Assembly: GCA_015062045.1 (NCBI GenBank)
Contig: SUVJ01000018.1
Span: 1-39,039 of the forward strand
Direction: 5' to 3'
Length of the DNA stretch: 39,039 bases
Source of the DNA: Akkermansiaceae bacterium
GTDB lineage: Bacteria; Verrucomicrobiota; Verrucomicrobiia; Verrucomicrobiales; Akkermansiaceae
In this document: one piece after another, positions 1 through 8,167 of the stretch
How the letters are laid out: each line of letters begins with the position of its first letter
Position numbering within the stretch: the stretch's first letter is position 1
Notes under the pieces: model-generated
The model's database searches: none
What the model was told of the DNA's origin: nothing
The model's input: only the letters and a program-made list of their open reading frames with translations
Translations under genes and position numbers: made by a program

Positions 1-816
1 GTTCTGTACGATTACGGTTTGGTATCCACCAACGAGCCGTTCAACAAGCTGGTGAACCAAGGCCTTATTTTGGGTGAGGACAGCCAGAAGATGTCCAAGA
101 GCCGCGGCAACGTAGTGAACCCCGATGACATTGTGCGCGAATACGGTGCAGACTCCCTGCGCCTGTACGAAATGTTCATGGGGCCGCTCAAGGAGGTGAA
201 ACCCTGGCAGACCAAGGGCGTGGAGGGTATCAGCCGATTCCTGGCCCGTGTATGGCGTGTGGCCATGGTGGAAAACCAGGAGGGCGAGTGGGTGCTCTCC
301 GGCAAGATTACCGATGCCGACAACGGCGAGGTAACACCCGTGCGCAAGGAAGTTCACAAAACAATCAAGAAAGTGACGGAGGATATTGAAACCATGAGTT
401 TCAACACCGCTATCTCCAAGATGATGGAGTGCACCAATGCCATGACAAGTGCTGCTACCGTAACCGTAACGGATTACGTGCAGTTGCTGCATGTGCTTAA
501 TCCCTTTGCCCCGCACCTCACAGAGGAGCTTTACAGCATTTTGCGCAAGCAATTTACCACCCTGCCCGCCTGCCAGCTTTGCCAACAGAACTGGCCCGGC
601 TTTAACCCCGAGTACCTGGTGGAAAACACTAAGGAAATCGTGATTCAGGTAAACGGCAAACTGCGCGACAAGATTACCGTGGCCGCCGATGCCGCCAAGG
701 AAGAAGTAGAGGCCGCCGCCTTGGCCTCCTCCCGCATCCAAGAGTTCACCAACGGCAAAACAATCCGCAAGGTAATTGTGGTGCCCGGCCGCTTGGTCAA
801 CATTGTTGCCAACTGA
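1..816 (+). CDS. leuS: Leucyl-tRNA synthetase, C-terminal part (5' end outside window)
   Basis: Class I aminoacyl-tRNA synthetase that charges tRNA-Leu in the cytoplasm. The frame is open from the first base, so only about the last 271 residues are present. The KMSKS signature of the catalytic loop is encoded at 88-102, within QKMSKSRGN. The helical anticodon-binding domain follows, with the typical segment LLHVLNPFAPHLTEELY. The end is the small LeuRS C-terminal domain, VIQVNGKLRDKI up to GRLVNIVAN. The TGA is at 814-816 and a GC-rich hairpin lies just after it. Identity is secure. Nothing odd is seen in this portion. Confidence 0.97.
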   Translation, partial: VLYDYGLVSTNEPFNKLVNQGLILGEDSQKMSKSRGNVVNPDDIVREYGADSLRLYEMFMGPLKEVKPWQTKGVEGISRFLARVWRVAMVENQEGEWVLSGKITDADNGEVTPVRKEVHKTIKKVTEDIETMSFNTAISKMMECTNAMTSAATVTVTDYVQLLHVLNPFAPHLTEELYSILRKQFTTLPACQLCQQNWPGFNPEYLVENTKEIVIQVNGKLRDKITVAADAAKEEVEAAALASSRIQEFTNGKTIRKVIVVPGRLVNIVAN

Positions 817-830
817 TAAACTTTGCCCCC

Positions 831-867
831 ACCCCGCGCCGGCCCCCCTCGGCGCGGGGTGTTTTTA
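831..867 (+). terminator. Intrinsic terminator after leuS
   Basis: ACCCCGCGCC and GGCGCGGGGT form a GC-rich stem followed by GTTTTTA. The next gene starts only three bases later, at 870. That gene therefore either depends on read-through or has a promoter inside the leuS end: TTGGTC at 793-798 and GATAAA at 815-820 are 16 bp apart, which is weak evidence. Confidence 0.8.
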
Positions 868-869
868 TC

Positions 870-1724
870 ATGAAAAAGAAGCCGACTACCGCAAAAACAA
901 TCACCGTACATGTATACGGCAGCTGCTGTGCCGCAGATAAAAAGGCGGCGGACAGGGCTTACGCCCAACTCGGCACGAGTAAGGAGATTACGTTTCCGCG
1001 AGAGGGGAAATACGCCCACAGTTTCGGCATACCCATTACCGGCAGCCGTGAGGAGATAGCTCATTACATTTGGCAATTCACTTGCATTGCAGAGATTTCT
1101 GCCTCATGTTACAATAAACATTATCAATTTATTGTTCATCATTTTGACGGGTTCTCTGTTGAAGAAATAGCCCCCCTGTTTTACGAATCATTCAAGATAC
1201 CGTGCATCACCCTGCCGAGGGAATACCACGCCTATATAGAAAGCATCACCACGGCGCGAGGGCTGCCATCACTACAAGATATCAACGTGCATGACTCCTT
1301 GGATGAACGCTCTGCCGTGCGGAATTTTCTGGGTAAAACGCAAGACGACATCTACCGCGAGCTCAAAGAATGTATAGGCGATGGTGTTTCGCTCACGGAA
1401 TCGTTCTACTACCTGGGTCCCATAGCCTTTGCCTACTATGTACAGGCTTGGGAGCGCCTGTATCTTGAGTACCAAGGGCGCATTTGCGATGACGAGTCGG
1501 ACGATTATGATGAAGCCCACGTGGCGGTGGAAACGCTCTTTTTCCTGAGCCAGCGTGATATAATGAAAAAGGACCACGACACACCGCAAGGCATCGCCTC
1601 TCGGCTGCATCTGCTGGAGCTGTGCGAACAACACTACAGCAGTGCCATAGACTACCACGAAGAGGGCGAACGCCAAAAAGCCCTGCAACGCTGTCGAAAA
1701 TTGCGCGAGTCGCTTAAGGCGTAG
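870..1724 (+). CDS. Hypothetical cytoplasmic protein, 284 aa
   Basis: I do not recognise this family with confidence. The product has no signal peptide or membrane segment. It has a basic start (MKKKPTTAKT), a mixed alpha/beta N-terminal half, and a helical C-terminal half rich in Tyr, Glu and Arg, ending in a charged helix (YHEEGERQKALQRCRKLRESL). The stretch LTESFYYLGPIAFAYYVQAW loosely resembles the 'PeAFrYYLPAy' core of DUF6714-type proteins; this is only an impression. The ATG at 870 directly follows the leuS terminator and has no ribosome binding site. The stop at 1722-1724 is one base from the stop of the convergent gene at 1726. Codon use resembles its neighbours, so I take it as a real gene. 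Confidence 0.7.
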   Translation: MKKKPTTAKTITVHVYGSCCAADKKAADRAYAQLGTSKEITFPREGKYAHSFGIPITGSREEIAHYIWQFTCIAEISASCYNKHYQFIVHHFDGFSVEEIAPLFYESFKIPCITLPREYHAYIESITTARGLPSLQDINVHDSLDERSAVRNFLGKTQDDIYRELKECIGDGVSLTESFYYLGPIAFAYYVQAWERLYLEYQGRICDDESDDYDEAHVAVETLFFLSQRDIMKKDHDTPQGIASRLHLLELCEQHYSSAIDYHEEGERQKALQRCRKLRESLKA

Positions 1725-1725
1725 C

Positions 1726-2088
1726 TCACTTCAACGCATCGCTCTCATCCTGGTGCTTTTTAATAATCTCAGCCCGATGGCGGTTTGCCATATATTTTTG
1801 GTAAAACACGAACAGCATACCCAAGCTCCAGCCGATAATCATACCCCAAGCCGCCCCCTTGAACGGAACCTCTACATGAAGCAGGGCTCCTATACCCGTG
1901 CCGAGAGCGGTAAGCATCACCGTAATTTGTGTAACAATAAGCGTGTGACACACACTGCGAATCATGCGGTTGGTGAAAGCGTGGTCTGCCGCTTGGTGCT
2001 CCGCCAGCAAACGCCGCAGCAGTGAGGCTATCTCCTCATTATTCTCACAGGTTTCCTTTTTGGGGGCATTCTCTTCTATATCATTCAT
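1726..2088 (-). CDS. Small two-span membrane protein, 120 aa
   Basis: Function unknown. Residues 1-45 are hydrophilic and acidic, then basic (LLRRLLAEHQAADHAF). Two hydrophobic helices follow, about residues 48-72 (LIVTQITVMLTALGTGIGALL) and 80-98 (AAWGMIIGWSLGMLFVFY). The tail is short, charged and basic (NRHRAEIIKKHQDESD). It is probably an inner-membrane protein with both ends in the cytoplasm. It converges with the gene ending at 1724. On the minus strand a perfect TATAAT lies at 2100-2095, six bases before the ATG at 2088, so the transcript is predicted to start at or next to the start codon. Confidence 0.65.
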   Translation of the reverse strand: MNDIEENAPKKETCENNEEIASLLRRLLAEHQAADHAFTNRMIRSVCHTLIVTQITVMLTALGTGIGALLHVEVPFKGAAWGMIIGWSLGMLFVFYQKYMANRHRAEIIKKHQDESDALK

Positions 2089-2094
2089 GGTCTC

Positions 2095-2123
2095 ATTATA
2101 GCACAGCTAAAGGAGGGCCGCAA
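2095..2123 (-). promoter_or_regulatory. Promoter of the small membrane protein, predicted leaderless
   Basis: Read on the minus strand: TTGCGG, 17 bp, then TATAAT ending at 2095, with the ATG at 2088. The usual distance of about seven bases from the -10 box to the start site would place transcription initiation on the start codon. Confidence 0.55.
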
Positions 2124-2214
2124 ATCTCAAATTATGTCAGAGCCACTAACTAAGGGATCATGCAACCCTGTTTCACTCATAAAAAGCCTGATATTTCAAA
2201 CAAAAAAATAAGGC

Positions 2215-2243
2215 TTGCAAAAAGAAATGAATTGGTGTATGGT
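2215..2243 (+). promoter_or_regulatory. Predicted purH promoter
   Basis: TTGCAA at 2215-2220, 17-bp spacer, TATGGT at 2238-2243. The left arm of the inverted repeat 2229-2280 lies inside the spacer, so a factor binding the repeat as DNA would cover the promoter. Confidence 0.5.
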
Positions 2244-2280
2244 GAGGCACCGCCGCCAGGGCGGTAATGAACACCAATTC
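2229..2280 (+). promoter_or_regulatory. Long nested inverted repeat in the purH promoter/leader
   Basis: GAATTGGTGT (2229-2238) is perfectly complementary to ACACCAATTC (2271-2280). Nested inside, ACCGCC (2249-2254) pairs with GGCGGT (2260-2265) around a five-base loop. The right arm covers an in-frame ATG at 2267, 33 bases before the likely purH start. It could be a DNA operator, because its left arm lies in the -35/-10 spacer, or an RNA hairpin if transcription starts further upstream. Confidence 0.55.
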
Positions 2281-2299
2281 TATCTCAAACATGGAAACG

Positions 2300-3847
2300 A
2301 TGAAAATTCAACGCGCACTGCTCTCCGTATCGGACAAAACCGGTTTGGACAAGTTTGCCAAGGGCTTGGTAGCCCAGAATGTACAGCTTATCTCCACAGG
2401 CGGCACCTGCAAATACTTGCAGGAGTTAGGGCTGCCGGTTACGGAGATTTCCGACTACACCGGGGCTCCCGAGCTTTTTGACGGTCGCGTGAAAACCCTG
2501 CACCCCAAAGTACACGGGGGCTTGCTGCAACGCCGTGATTTGGAAGAGCACCAACAGCAGGCAGCCGACAACAACATCCCCACCATTGACTTGGTGTGCG
2601 TCAACCTGTATCCTTTTGAAGAAACCATCGCCAAGGAGGGCGTAACCCTGGCAGAGGCTATTGAGAAGATTGACATCGGCGGCCCGTCCATGCTGCGCTC
2701 CGCTGCCAAGAACTACGCCTCTGTCACCGTGGTATCCGACCCCGCAGACTATGACACCGTGCTGGAGGAAATGGAGAACCACCATGGCAACACCACCCTC
2801 AAAACCCGCGAGAAGCTGGCCGTTAAGGTGTTCATGCGCACGTCTTCTTACGACAACGCCATCTCCAACTACTTGGGTCACCGTGCGGAGGAGAGCACCA
2901 AGAACAACTTCTGCCTCTCCCTGCCCTTCAACCAAACCCTGCGCTATGGTGATAACCCCCACCAGCCCAGTGTTCTGTACGGAAACTTTGACTCCATCTT
3001 CACTCAGCTGCAAGGCAAGGAGCTTTCCTACACCAATATTCTGGACTTGGATGCCGCAGCATCTCTCATCATGAACTTCCGTCGCCCGACGGTAGGTATC
3101 CTTAAGCACACCAACCCCTGTGGTGTAGGTCAGGATGATGAGGACTTGGTAGAGGCTTGGAAGCGCGCATACCAGACAGACACGCAAGCCCCCTTTGGTG
3201 GTGTTATCGTGATGAACCGCCCCATGACGGAGGCTCTTGCCCGCATTGTGGGTGCTATCTTTACGGATGTTATCATTGCCCCTGACTACGAGCCCGAGGC
3301 TCGCGCGATTCTGCAAAAGAAGAAGAACTGCCGCATCATGCGCATAGACATGGAGGCTTGGCACGAGTTCTGCAAACAGCCCATGATTCGCACCGCCCCC
3401 GGTGGTATCATGACCATGAAGCGAGATGACGATGTAATGGGCTTGGACAACTTGGAGGCCAAGGTGGTCACCAAGCGTGTTCCCACCGCAGAGGAGCTGG
3501 AGGCCATGCGCTTTGCCTGGCGCGTGTGCAAGCAGGTACACTCCAACGCCATTGTCTTTACAGATAAGAACGGTACGCTGGGTATCGGCGCCGGCCAGAT
3601 GAGCCGCGTAGACTCCGCCAAGATTGCCGTTTGGAAAGCCGGCCAAGCCGGGTTGGACCTCAAGGGCAGCGTCATTGCCTCCGATGGTCTCTTCCCCTTT
3701 GCCGATGGTCTGCAAACCGCTATTGATGCCGGTGCCACAGCCTGCATTCAGCCCGGTGGTTCCATACGCGACCAAGAGGTGATTGACGCCGCAGACGCCG
3801 CCGGCATTGCCATGGTGTTTACCGGTGCCCGCCACTTCCTCCACTAA
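2300..3847 (+). CDS. purH: Bifunctional AICAR formyltransferase / IMP cyclohydrolase
   Basis: Catalyses the last two steps of de novo purine synthesis: formylation of AICAR with 10-formyl-tetrahydrofolate, then ring closure to IMP. The N-terminal IMP cyclohydrolase (MGS-like) domain starts with [18 protein letters not shown] and has the typical STGGT and [14 protein letters not shown] motifs. The transformylase domain follows, with [21 protein letters not shown] and the C-terminal [10 protein letters not shown] and [15 protein letters not shown]. It ends in GARHFLH, like most family members. Homologues usually begin directly before RALxSVSDK, so I chose the ATG at 2300 ([10 protein letters not shown]). 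In-frame ATGs at 2267 and 2291 would add 11 or 3 residues. No Shine-Dalgarno is present. A hairpin follows the stop. Confidence 0.97.
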   Translation: MKIQRALLSVSDKTGLDKFAKGLVAQNVQLISTGGTCKYLQELGLPVTEISDYTGAPELFDGRVKTLHPKVHGGLLQRRDLEEHQQQAADNNIPTIDLVCVNLYPFEETIAKEGVTLAEAIEKIDIGGPSMLRSAAKNYASVTVVSDPADYDTVLEEMENHHGNTTLKTREKLAVKVFMRTSSYDNAISNYLGHRAEESTKNNFCLSLPFNQTLRYGDNPHQPSVLYGNFDSIFTQLQGKELSYTNILDLDAAASLIMNFRRPTVGILKHTNPCGVGQDDEDLVEAWKRAYQTDTQAPFGGVIVMNRPMTEALARIVGAIFTDVIIAPDYEPEARAILQKKKNCRIMRIDMEAWHEFCKQPMIRTAPGGIMTMKRDDDVMGLDNLEAKVVTKRVPTAEELEAMRFAWRVCKQVHSNAIVFTDKNGTLGIGAGQMSRVDSAKIAVWKAGQAGLDLKGSVIASDGLFPFADGLQTAIDAGATACIQPGGSIRDQEVIDAADAAGIAMVFTGARHFLH

Positions 3848-3859
3848 AGATTCACAACC

Positions 3860-3891
3860 ATCCCTGCGGAAGCAATTCCGCAGGGATTCTT
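3860..3891 (+). terminator. Hairpin after purH
   Basis: ATCCCTGCGGAA (3860-3871) and TTCCGCAGGGAT (3876-3887) form a perfect 12-bp stem with a GCAA tetraloop, followed by the short T-rich run TCTTC. The weak T tract may give only partial termination before pdxJ. Confidence 0.65.
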
Positions 3892-3909
3892 CACCCACAA
3901 AATCCTACT

Positions 3910-4650
3910 ATGCATCTGGGAGTAAACATAGACCACGTAGCCACCTTACGCCAGGCACGGTATGCCACCATGCTTGAGTCACACAACACGGAGCCCTCCG
4001 TGCCGGAAGCCGCCCGCGCCGCCATGGCCGGAGGAGCAGACTCCATCACCCTGCATGTGCGCGAAGACCGCCGCCACATGCAAGATGCAGATGCCCACAC
4101 CGTGCGCAAGGAGATACCCCTGCCCCTTAATTTGGAGATGGGGGCCACACCGGCCATGTTGGAGTTTGCCTTGGGGCTCAAGCCCGACTATGTATGCCTG
4201 GTGCCGGAGCGCCGAGAGGAAATCACCACCGAGGGTGGGCTGGATGTTGCCGGCAAGGTGGAGGAGCTGCGCCCCATTGTGGCCGCCCTGCAAGCCAACG
4301 GCAGCAAAGTGAGCATGTTTATTGACCCGGATACGGCACAGGTGGAGGCATCCGCCGCCATAGGGGCGCTCATGGTAGAACTGCACACCGGCAAGTTTGC
4401 CAACACGCTGGGCGAAGAACGCGCCGCAGAAACCGCCCGCCTGATTACCGCCGCACAGCGCGCCCATGCCTTGGGGCTGGAGGTACACGCCGGCCACGGT
4501 ATTCAAATCTCCAACCTGGCAGAGCTCAACGCCGTGCCGCACCTTACCGAGCTCAACATCGGCCACACTCTCATCTCCCGCGCCATCTTTACCGGCCTCA
4601 CCCCGGCGGTAAAAGAGATGAAGGAGGCCATTGCCTCATACCAGTGGTAA
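3910..4650 (+). CDS. pdxJ: Pyridoxine 5'-phosphate synthase
   Basis: Condenses 1-deoxy-D-xylulose 5-phosphate with 3-amino-1-hydroxyacetone 1-phosphate to pyridoxine 5'-phosphate in the DXP-dependent vitamin B6 pathway. Its substrate DXP is made by Dxs, which is also encoded in this window. The protein has 246 residues, the normal length. It starts MHLGVNIDHVATLRQARY, with the conserved NIDHVATLR motif. Further signatures are ADSITLHVREDRRH, the catalytic-loop glutamate in LNLEMG, VCLVPERREEITTEGGLD, and HAGHGI plus LNIGHTLISRAIF near the end. It lies 62 bases after purH, separated by a hairpin. There is no Shine-Dalgarno; the A-rich CACAAAATCCTACT precedes the ATG. Confidence 0.97.
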   Translation: MHLGVNIDHVATLRQARYATMLESHNTEPSVPEAARAAMAGGADSITLHVREDRRHMQDADAHTVRKEIPLPLNLEMGATPAMLEFALGLKPDYVCLVPERREEITTEGGLDVAGKVEELRPIVAALQANGSKVSMFIDPDTAQVEASAAIGALMVELHTGKFANTLGEERAAETARLITAAQRAHALGLEVHAGHGIQISNLAELNAVPHLTELNIGHTLISRAIFTGLTPAVKEMKEAIASYQW

Positions 4651-4670
4651 GCTGAAGTACGATTTACGAG

Positions 4671-4713
4671 ATCCGAGGGACGAAGTTTTGATTCATCCCT
4701 CGGATTTTTCTTT
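4671..4713 (+). terminator. Intrinsic terminator after pdxJ
   Basis: ATCCGAGGGA (4671-4680) pairs with TCCCTCGGAT (4696-4705) and is followed by TTTTCTTT. The terminator is immediately preceded by GAAGTACGATTTACGA (4654-4669), one copy of the TACGA-type intergenic repeat found elsewhere in the window. Confidence 0.85.
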
Positions 4714-4745
4714 ACACCGTAAAACGATTGATATAAACTGCATTT

Positions 4746-6671
4746 ATGAAAGCATCTCGTCTATTAACAACTACTTTATTGGGAGCCGTGTGTGCAGGGG
4801 CTCCTCTTAGCACCGCCGGCAACGAGCAAATAGCTACAGCAGAAACGGCACAGCAGCCCCTGCCCGACACCATGAGTGCTGCCGCCCTGCTACCGGATGA
4901 CGCAGACAGCGTTGTTGTACTCAATAACGAGGCGTGGATGAAGCTGCACCGCGCCCTCGGGGGAACAGACAGAGATGCCGAGTGGGAATCCATCAAAAGC
5001 ATAGCCTTCGGCATGCCGAACAGCACCGGCACCTGTATCGATGCCGTTGTGGATGCCGCAGCGCCATTCGCCGGGGCGATTTCATCTGCCATAGTCCTCC
5101 CGTTATGGGCACTCGTGGCAGATGAACAAGTGCGCAACCTTCAAATGCCTGAAGATGCGGACCTCTCTGACAATATCAAGGAGGATGAGGATTGTGAGGA
5201 GCTACTCCATGCGCTGCCCCTATTCAAATTCTATACTGTTCTGGAGTTTTACCCGGGCAAAGAAGCCACGCGCAGCAAACTTATTGCGAAGCTGGAAGAA
5301 AAAATGCAGAACGAGAAGCGCTACGAGCAAGACGGGTGGAAAGGCTTTTGCCTGTTCACCCCGGAGCTTACCACAGCCGAGCAGAAAGGGGAACAGATAC
5401 CGGAGAAAATACGCCAAGCAGTAAAAGAAATACACATTTACCTGCTTTACAAAGAGATAGGCAACCACCTTATCCTAGCCTGCTGCAATAATCCGGAGCA
5501 GCTGGACGCCGGGATGGACGCCGCTAAGGGGATGCAATGCTTGTCCGCCCCCTTTTTTAATGAGGCGACCTCCCCGCTCAACACGCCGATGCTTGCAGCC
5601 CGCATTGAGGCACCTGCTCTCAACAGCCTGCAACGTTTTATCAAAGTCACTATCCAAGCGTTGGAGGCCCCCATTCGCACCACCTTTGCTGCGGTTGCAG
5701 TGTCGGACTTTCATGCAGCAGCAGAAATGAAAAAAAGTTTGGATGCGCTGGACACCTTAGGTACAGAACTTGCCAAGCTGGAACGCCCCGTGCAACACCC
5801 CCTGCAAGTAGCTATATGGCATACCCATGTGCAGACGCCGCCCATGCTCCGCATGGAGGCAGAGTGGGATGCCTGCGGAGCAGAGTTTACGGAGGGCACG
5901 CTGAGGCATTGCGCAGACAGGGGCACCCCCGTCTTCACCATGCAAGCATCCGGCCTCAGCATACCCAATGCCCCGAATTTAAAGCTCATGGCAGAAGCGG
6001 GGATACACATTATCAACGGCATCTTTTTCACCGTAAGTTCCAAACCGGAGGACGGAACGCAAGCCACCCCCTTTATCGGCGAAAAAGCCAACCATGTTAT
6101 TAACGCTTTTTCTGACTTCACCGCTACCTGGGGGGATGCATGGAGGCTCTGCATAGAAGAGTTTTGCCACCAAGGCTGCAAAGAATCAGAAAACGGCCCG
6201 GTCAGTATTTTTGAAGATCGCACCACCTTCAACATGTCCATACGAGACTCCGCTGCATTTGTCGCAACGGGAAAAACTCTGTTCAACACAATAGAGGAGG
6301 CATTTGAGAGTATAGATGAAGACGCCCCGCCGGCAGAACTGATGGAACACACACAGCAAGTAGAGGAACGCATCGGCAATGTGACCTTTTACCATGACAA
6401 TGAGACCCCTGGCACCATTGCGCTTACGGAAAACGAGCTGATATTCTGCACCTGCCGCCCTTATGCAAAGGACCTCACCGCGCAGGAATCCCCACGCTCC
6501 ATACGCGGATTCACCCTGCAAATGGATTTGGACAAGCTGACAAACACGGAAGAAGAGAAGGCAAATATCTCCCCGCTGCTCAACTTCACCAACGGTGGGG
6601 CGATTCACGTCACTACGGAAAACGGCAAAATGAAGCTCTATGTAGAGCTCTATACCACCGGGTTGAAATAA
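4746..6671 (+). CDS. Large exported protein of unknown function, 641 aa
   Basis: I do not recognise a family. The N-terminus is a typical signal peptide: MKASR, a hydrophobic core LLTTTLLGAVCAGAPL, and probable cleavage near residues 24-26 (STA-G). The mature part is acidic and shows no further membrane helix, metal-binding cluster or repeat; it is probably periplasmic or surface-associated. Several long helical segments occur, for example KEATRSKLIAKLEEKMQNEK. The C-terminus is beta-rich (GAIHVTTENGKMKLYVELYT). It is flanked by its own promoter-like region (TATAAA at 4732-4737, eight bases before the ATG) and a strong terminator, so it looks monocistronic. A leaderless start is predicted. 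A role as a substrate-binding or adhesion protein would be speculation. Confidence 0.7.
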   Translation: MKASRLLTTTLLGAVCAGAPLSTAGNEQIATAETAQQPLPDTMSAAALLPDDADSVVVLNNEAWMKLHRALGGTDRDAEWESIKSIAFGMPNSTGTCIDAVVDAAAPFAGAISSAIVLPLWALVADEQVRNLQMPEDADLSDNIKEDEDCEELLHALPLFKFYTVLEFYPGKEATRSKLIAKLEEKMQNEKRYEQDGWKGFCLFTPELTTAEQKGEQIPEKIRQAVKEIHIYLLYKEIGNHLILACCNNPEQLDAGMDAAKGMQCLSAPFFNEATSPLNTPMLAARIEAPALNSLQRFIKVTIQALEAPIRTTFAAVAVSDFHAAAEMKKSLDALDTLGTELAKLERPVQHPLQVAIWHTHVQTPPMLRMEAEWDACGAEFTEGTLRHCADRGTPVFTMQASGLSIPNAPNLKLMAEAGIHIINGIFFTVSSKPEDGTQATPFIGEKANHVINAFSDFTATWGDAWRLCIEEFCHQGCKESENGPVSIFEDRTTFNMSIRDSAAFVATGKTLFNTIEEAFESIDEDAPPAELMEHTQQVEERIGNVTFYHDNETPGTIALTENELIFCTCRPYAKDLTAQESPRSIRGFTLQMDLDKLTNTEEEKANISPLLNFTNGGAIHVTTENGKMKLYVELYTTGLK

Positions 6672-6691
6672 AGAGCCTTTACACCCCTCAA

Positions 6692-6730
6692 AATCCCCGT
6701 ATTTATGCCGAATACGGGGATTTTTTATCT
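6692..6730 (+). terminator. Intrinsic terminator
   Basis: AATCCCCGTATT (6692-6703) pairs perfectly with AATACGGGGATT (6711-6722) around a seven-base loop, followed by TTTTATCTTTTT. It ends the unit of the exported protein. Confidence 0.9.
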
Positions 6731-6799
6731 TTTTGCGGACAAAAGACAAAAAAAATGGCGAAAAACCCCGCAAATTAGCGTAAAGAGAGCATTTTTCGC

Positions 6800-6830
6800 T
6801 TGTAATGAATGGAGAGAATGTTATTATAAA
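6800..6830 (+). promoter_or_regulatory. Promoter of the HU gene, predicted leaderless
   Basis: TTGTAA at 6800-6805 and TATTAT at 6822-6827 with a 16-bp spacer; TATAAA at 6825-6830 overlaps it. The ATG is at 6836, so a start site 6-8 bases after the -10 box falls on or next to the start codon. Confidence 0.55.
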
Positions 6831-6835
6831 GACCT

Positions 6836-7156
6836 ATGAATAAGACACAACTTGTTGACTGCATTCAAGCCAAGCTGGGCGAAGACGCTACTAAGAAGTG
6901 CGCAGAAGCCGCCCTTTCCGCCGTTCTCGGTGCCATTACAGATGCCGTAAAGGGTGGTGATAAGGTACAGCTCATCGGTTTCGGTTCTTTTGAGATGAAG
7001 ACCCGTGCCGCCCGCACCGGCCGCGATCCCCGCACCGGCAAGGAGCTCAAGATTGCTGCCTCCCAGACTCTGGCATTCAAACCCTCCTCCACCTTCAAGA
7101 CCGTCATCAAGCCGGCCAAGAAGACCTGCAAGAAGGGTGGCTGCAAGAAGAAGTAA
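6836..7156 (+). CDS. HU/IHF-family DNA-binding protein with Lys/Cys tail
   Basis: Nucleoid-associated protein that bends and packages DNA as a dimer. Residues 1-92 show the whole HU fold: MNKTQLVDCIQAKLG at the start, the GGDKVQLIGFGSFE strand region, and the DNA-binding arm RTGRDPRTGKELKIAASQTLAFKPS, with the conserved RNPxTG-type motif as RDPRTG. About 14 residues are added at the end, rich in lysine and including CKKGGCKKK, which makes 106 aa against the usual 90-95. Basic tails of this kind occur in some bacteria and add non-specific DNA contacts. The two cysteines are unusual. It is expressed from its own promoter and followed by a terminator. Confidence 0.95.
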   Translation: MNKTQLVDCIQAKLGEDATKKCAEAALSAVLGAITDAVKGGDKVQLIGFGSFEMKTRAARTGRDPRTGKELKIAASQTLAFKPSSTFKTVIKPAKKTCKKGGCKKK

Positions 7157-7184
7157 TGATACTTCACTGCCTTTTTCATATTTC

Positions 7185-7222
7185 AAGCCGTGGCCTGAGG
7201 AATCGGGCACACGGCTTTTTAC
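7185..7222 (+). terminator. Intrinsic terminator after the HU gene
   Basis: AAGCCGTG (7185-7192) pairs with CACGGCTT (7210-7217), followed by TTTACG. The loop is long at 17 bases. Confidence 0.65.
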
Positions 7223-7308
7223 GTTACAATTTCGGGGGCGGGTTATGATTAGGCTCGACACGGTGAGCTCATTTTGTTACCATAGCCCGCAAACAAAATC
7301 AAACTGAT

Positions 7309-8157
7309 ATGGTTACAACGGAATACCCCCACGGACAAGATTTTCCGATACTGCGCATAGAGACACCGCTGTGCTCTGCAGAGATTTCACTGTACGGCGG
7401 CCATATTTTGCAATGGACGCCCACCGGGCAGCTGCCGGTCATCTTTATGAGCCCGCAGGCCGTGTTCAAACAAGGCAAAGCACTGCGCGGGGGTATTCCC
7501 ATTTGCTGGCCGTGGTTCAGCAAAAACACGGAGGATGCCACCCTGCCCTCTCACGGCGTAGCCCGCACGGCACTTTGGCAACATGCCAAGACAGAGGAGC
7601 TGGAGGACGGCACCCTGCGCATTGTGTTGGCGTTGCCGCCCACGCAGGAGCTTATGCCCAGTGGCGCACTTATCATAGAGTTGGGCACAGAGCTGGTTAT
7701 CAGCCTGCTGACGATGGATGTACAGCGCACCATGCCGTTCTCTGCCGCCATGCATACTTATTTTGCCGTGAGCGACTACGAGACCGTTGCCGTGACCGGT
7801 TTGGAGGAATGCGCCTTTACCGAATACGCAGATGATGCCGTGCCGCATTGCGAGGACCCGCTCATCCCCACCGGCCACATAGACCGCATTTACCACCCCG
7901 TACCCGAGGAGCAGCTCATTACCATACATGATCCCGCTTGGGAGCGCAGCATCAACATCTACCGTGCCGGCTCGGCATCTGCCGTGGTATGGAACCCCGG
8001 CGAAAAACTCGCTGCCGAGATGGGAGATTTGGGGGCAGCGGCATCCCGCGGTTTCCTGGCGGTGGAGACCACTGCCGTGCCCGCAGAAAACCTTATGCTG
8101 CGTTGCGGGGAGGCCCACCGCCTTACCACGCGCATTCAGGTAGTATCCATCCGCTGA
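7309..8157 (+). CDS. D-hexose-6-phosphate mutarotase / aldose-1-epimerase family
   Basis: Galactose mutarotase-like beta-sandwich enzyme, predicted to interconvert the anomers of phosphorylated hexoses in the cytoplasm (YeaD branch). The branch-specific motif KALRGGIPICWPWFSK is at about residues 63-78, followed by SHGVARTALWQ. A central HTYFAVSDYE carries a conserved histidine, and the catalytic-glutamate region FLAVETTAVPAENLML is near the C-terminus. At 282 residues it has normal length with no signal peptide. The next gene, sanA, starts 10 bases after its stop and menD follows 23 bases later, so the three may form one transcript although their functions are not obviously linked. Confidence 0.85.
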   Translation: MVTTEYPHGQDFPILRIETPLCSAEISLYGGHILQWTPTGQLPVIFMSPQAVFKQGKALRGGIPICWPWFSKNTEDATLPSHGVARTALWQHAKTEELEDGTLRIVLALPPTQELMPSGALIIELGTELVISLLTMDVQRTMPFSAAMHTYFAVSDYETVAVTGLEECAFTEYADDAVPHCEDPLIPTGHIDRIYHPVPEEQLITIHDPAWERSINIYRAGSASAVVWNPGEKLAAEMGDLGAAASRGFLAVETTAVPAENLMLRCGEAHRLTTRIQVVSIR

Positions 8158-8167
8158 TTCCGCCCGC

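Noticed and set aside
2426..3898. Minus-strand open frame of 490 codons opposite purH
   Set aside because: It is the mirror of a clear, full-length purH in a GC-rich genome; the translation is rich in Gly, His and Val with no domain.
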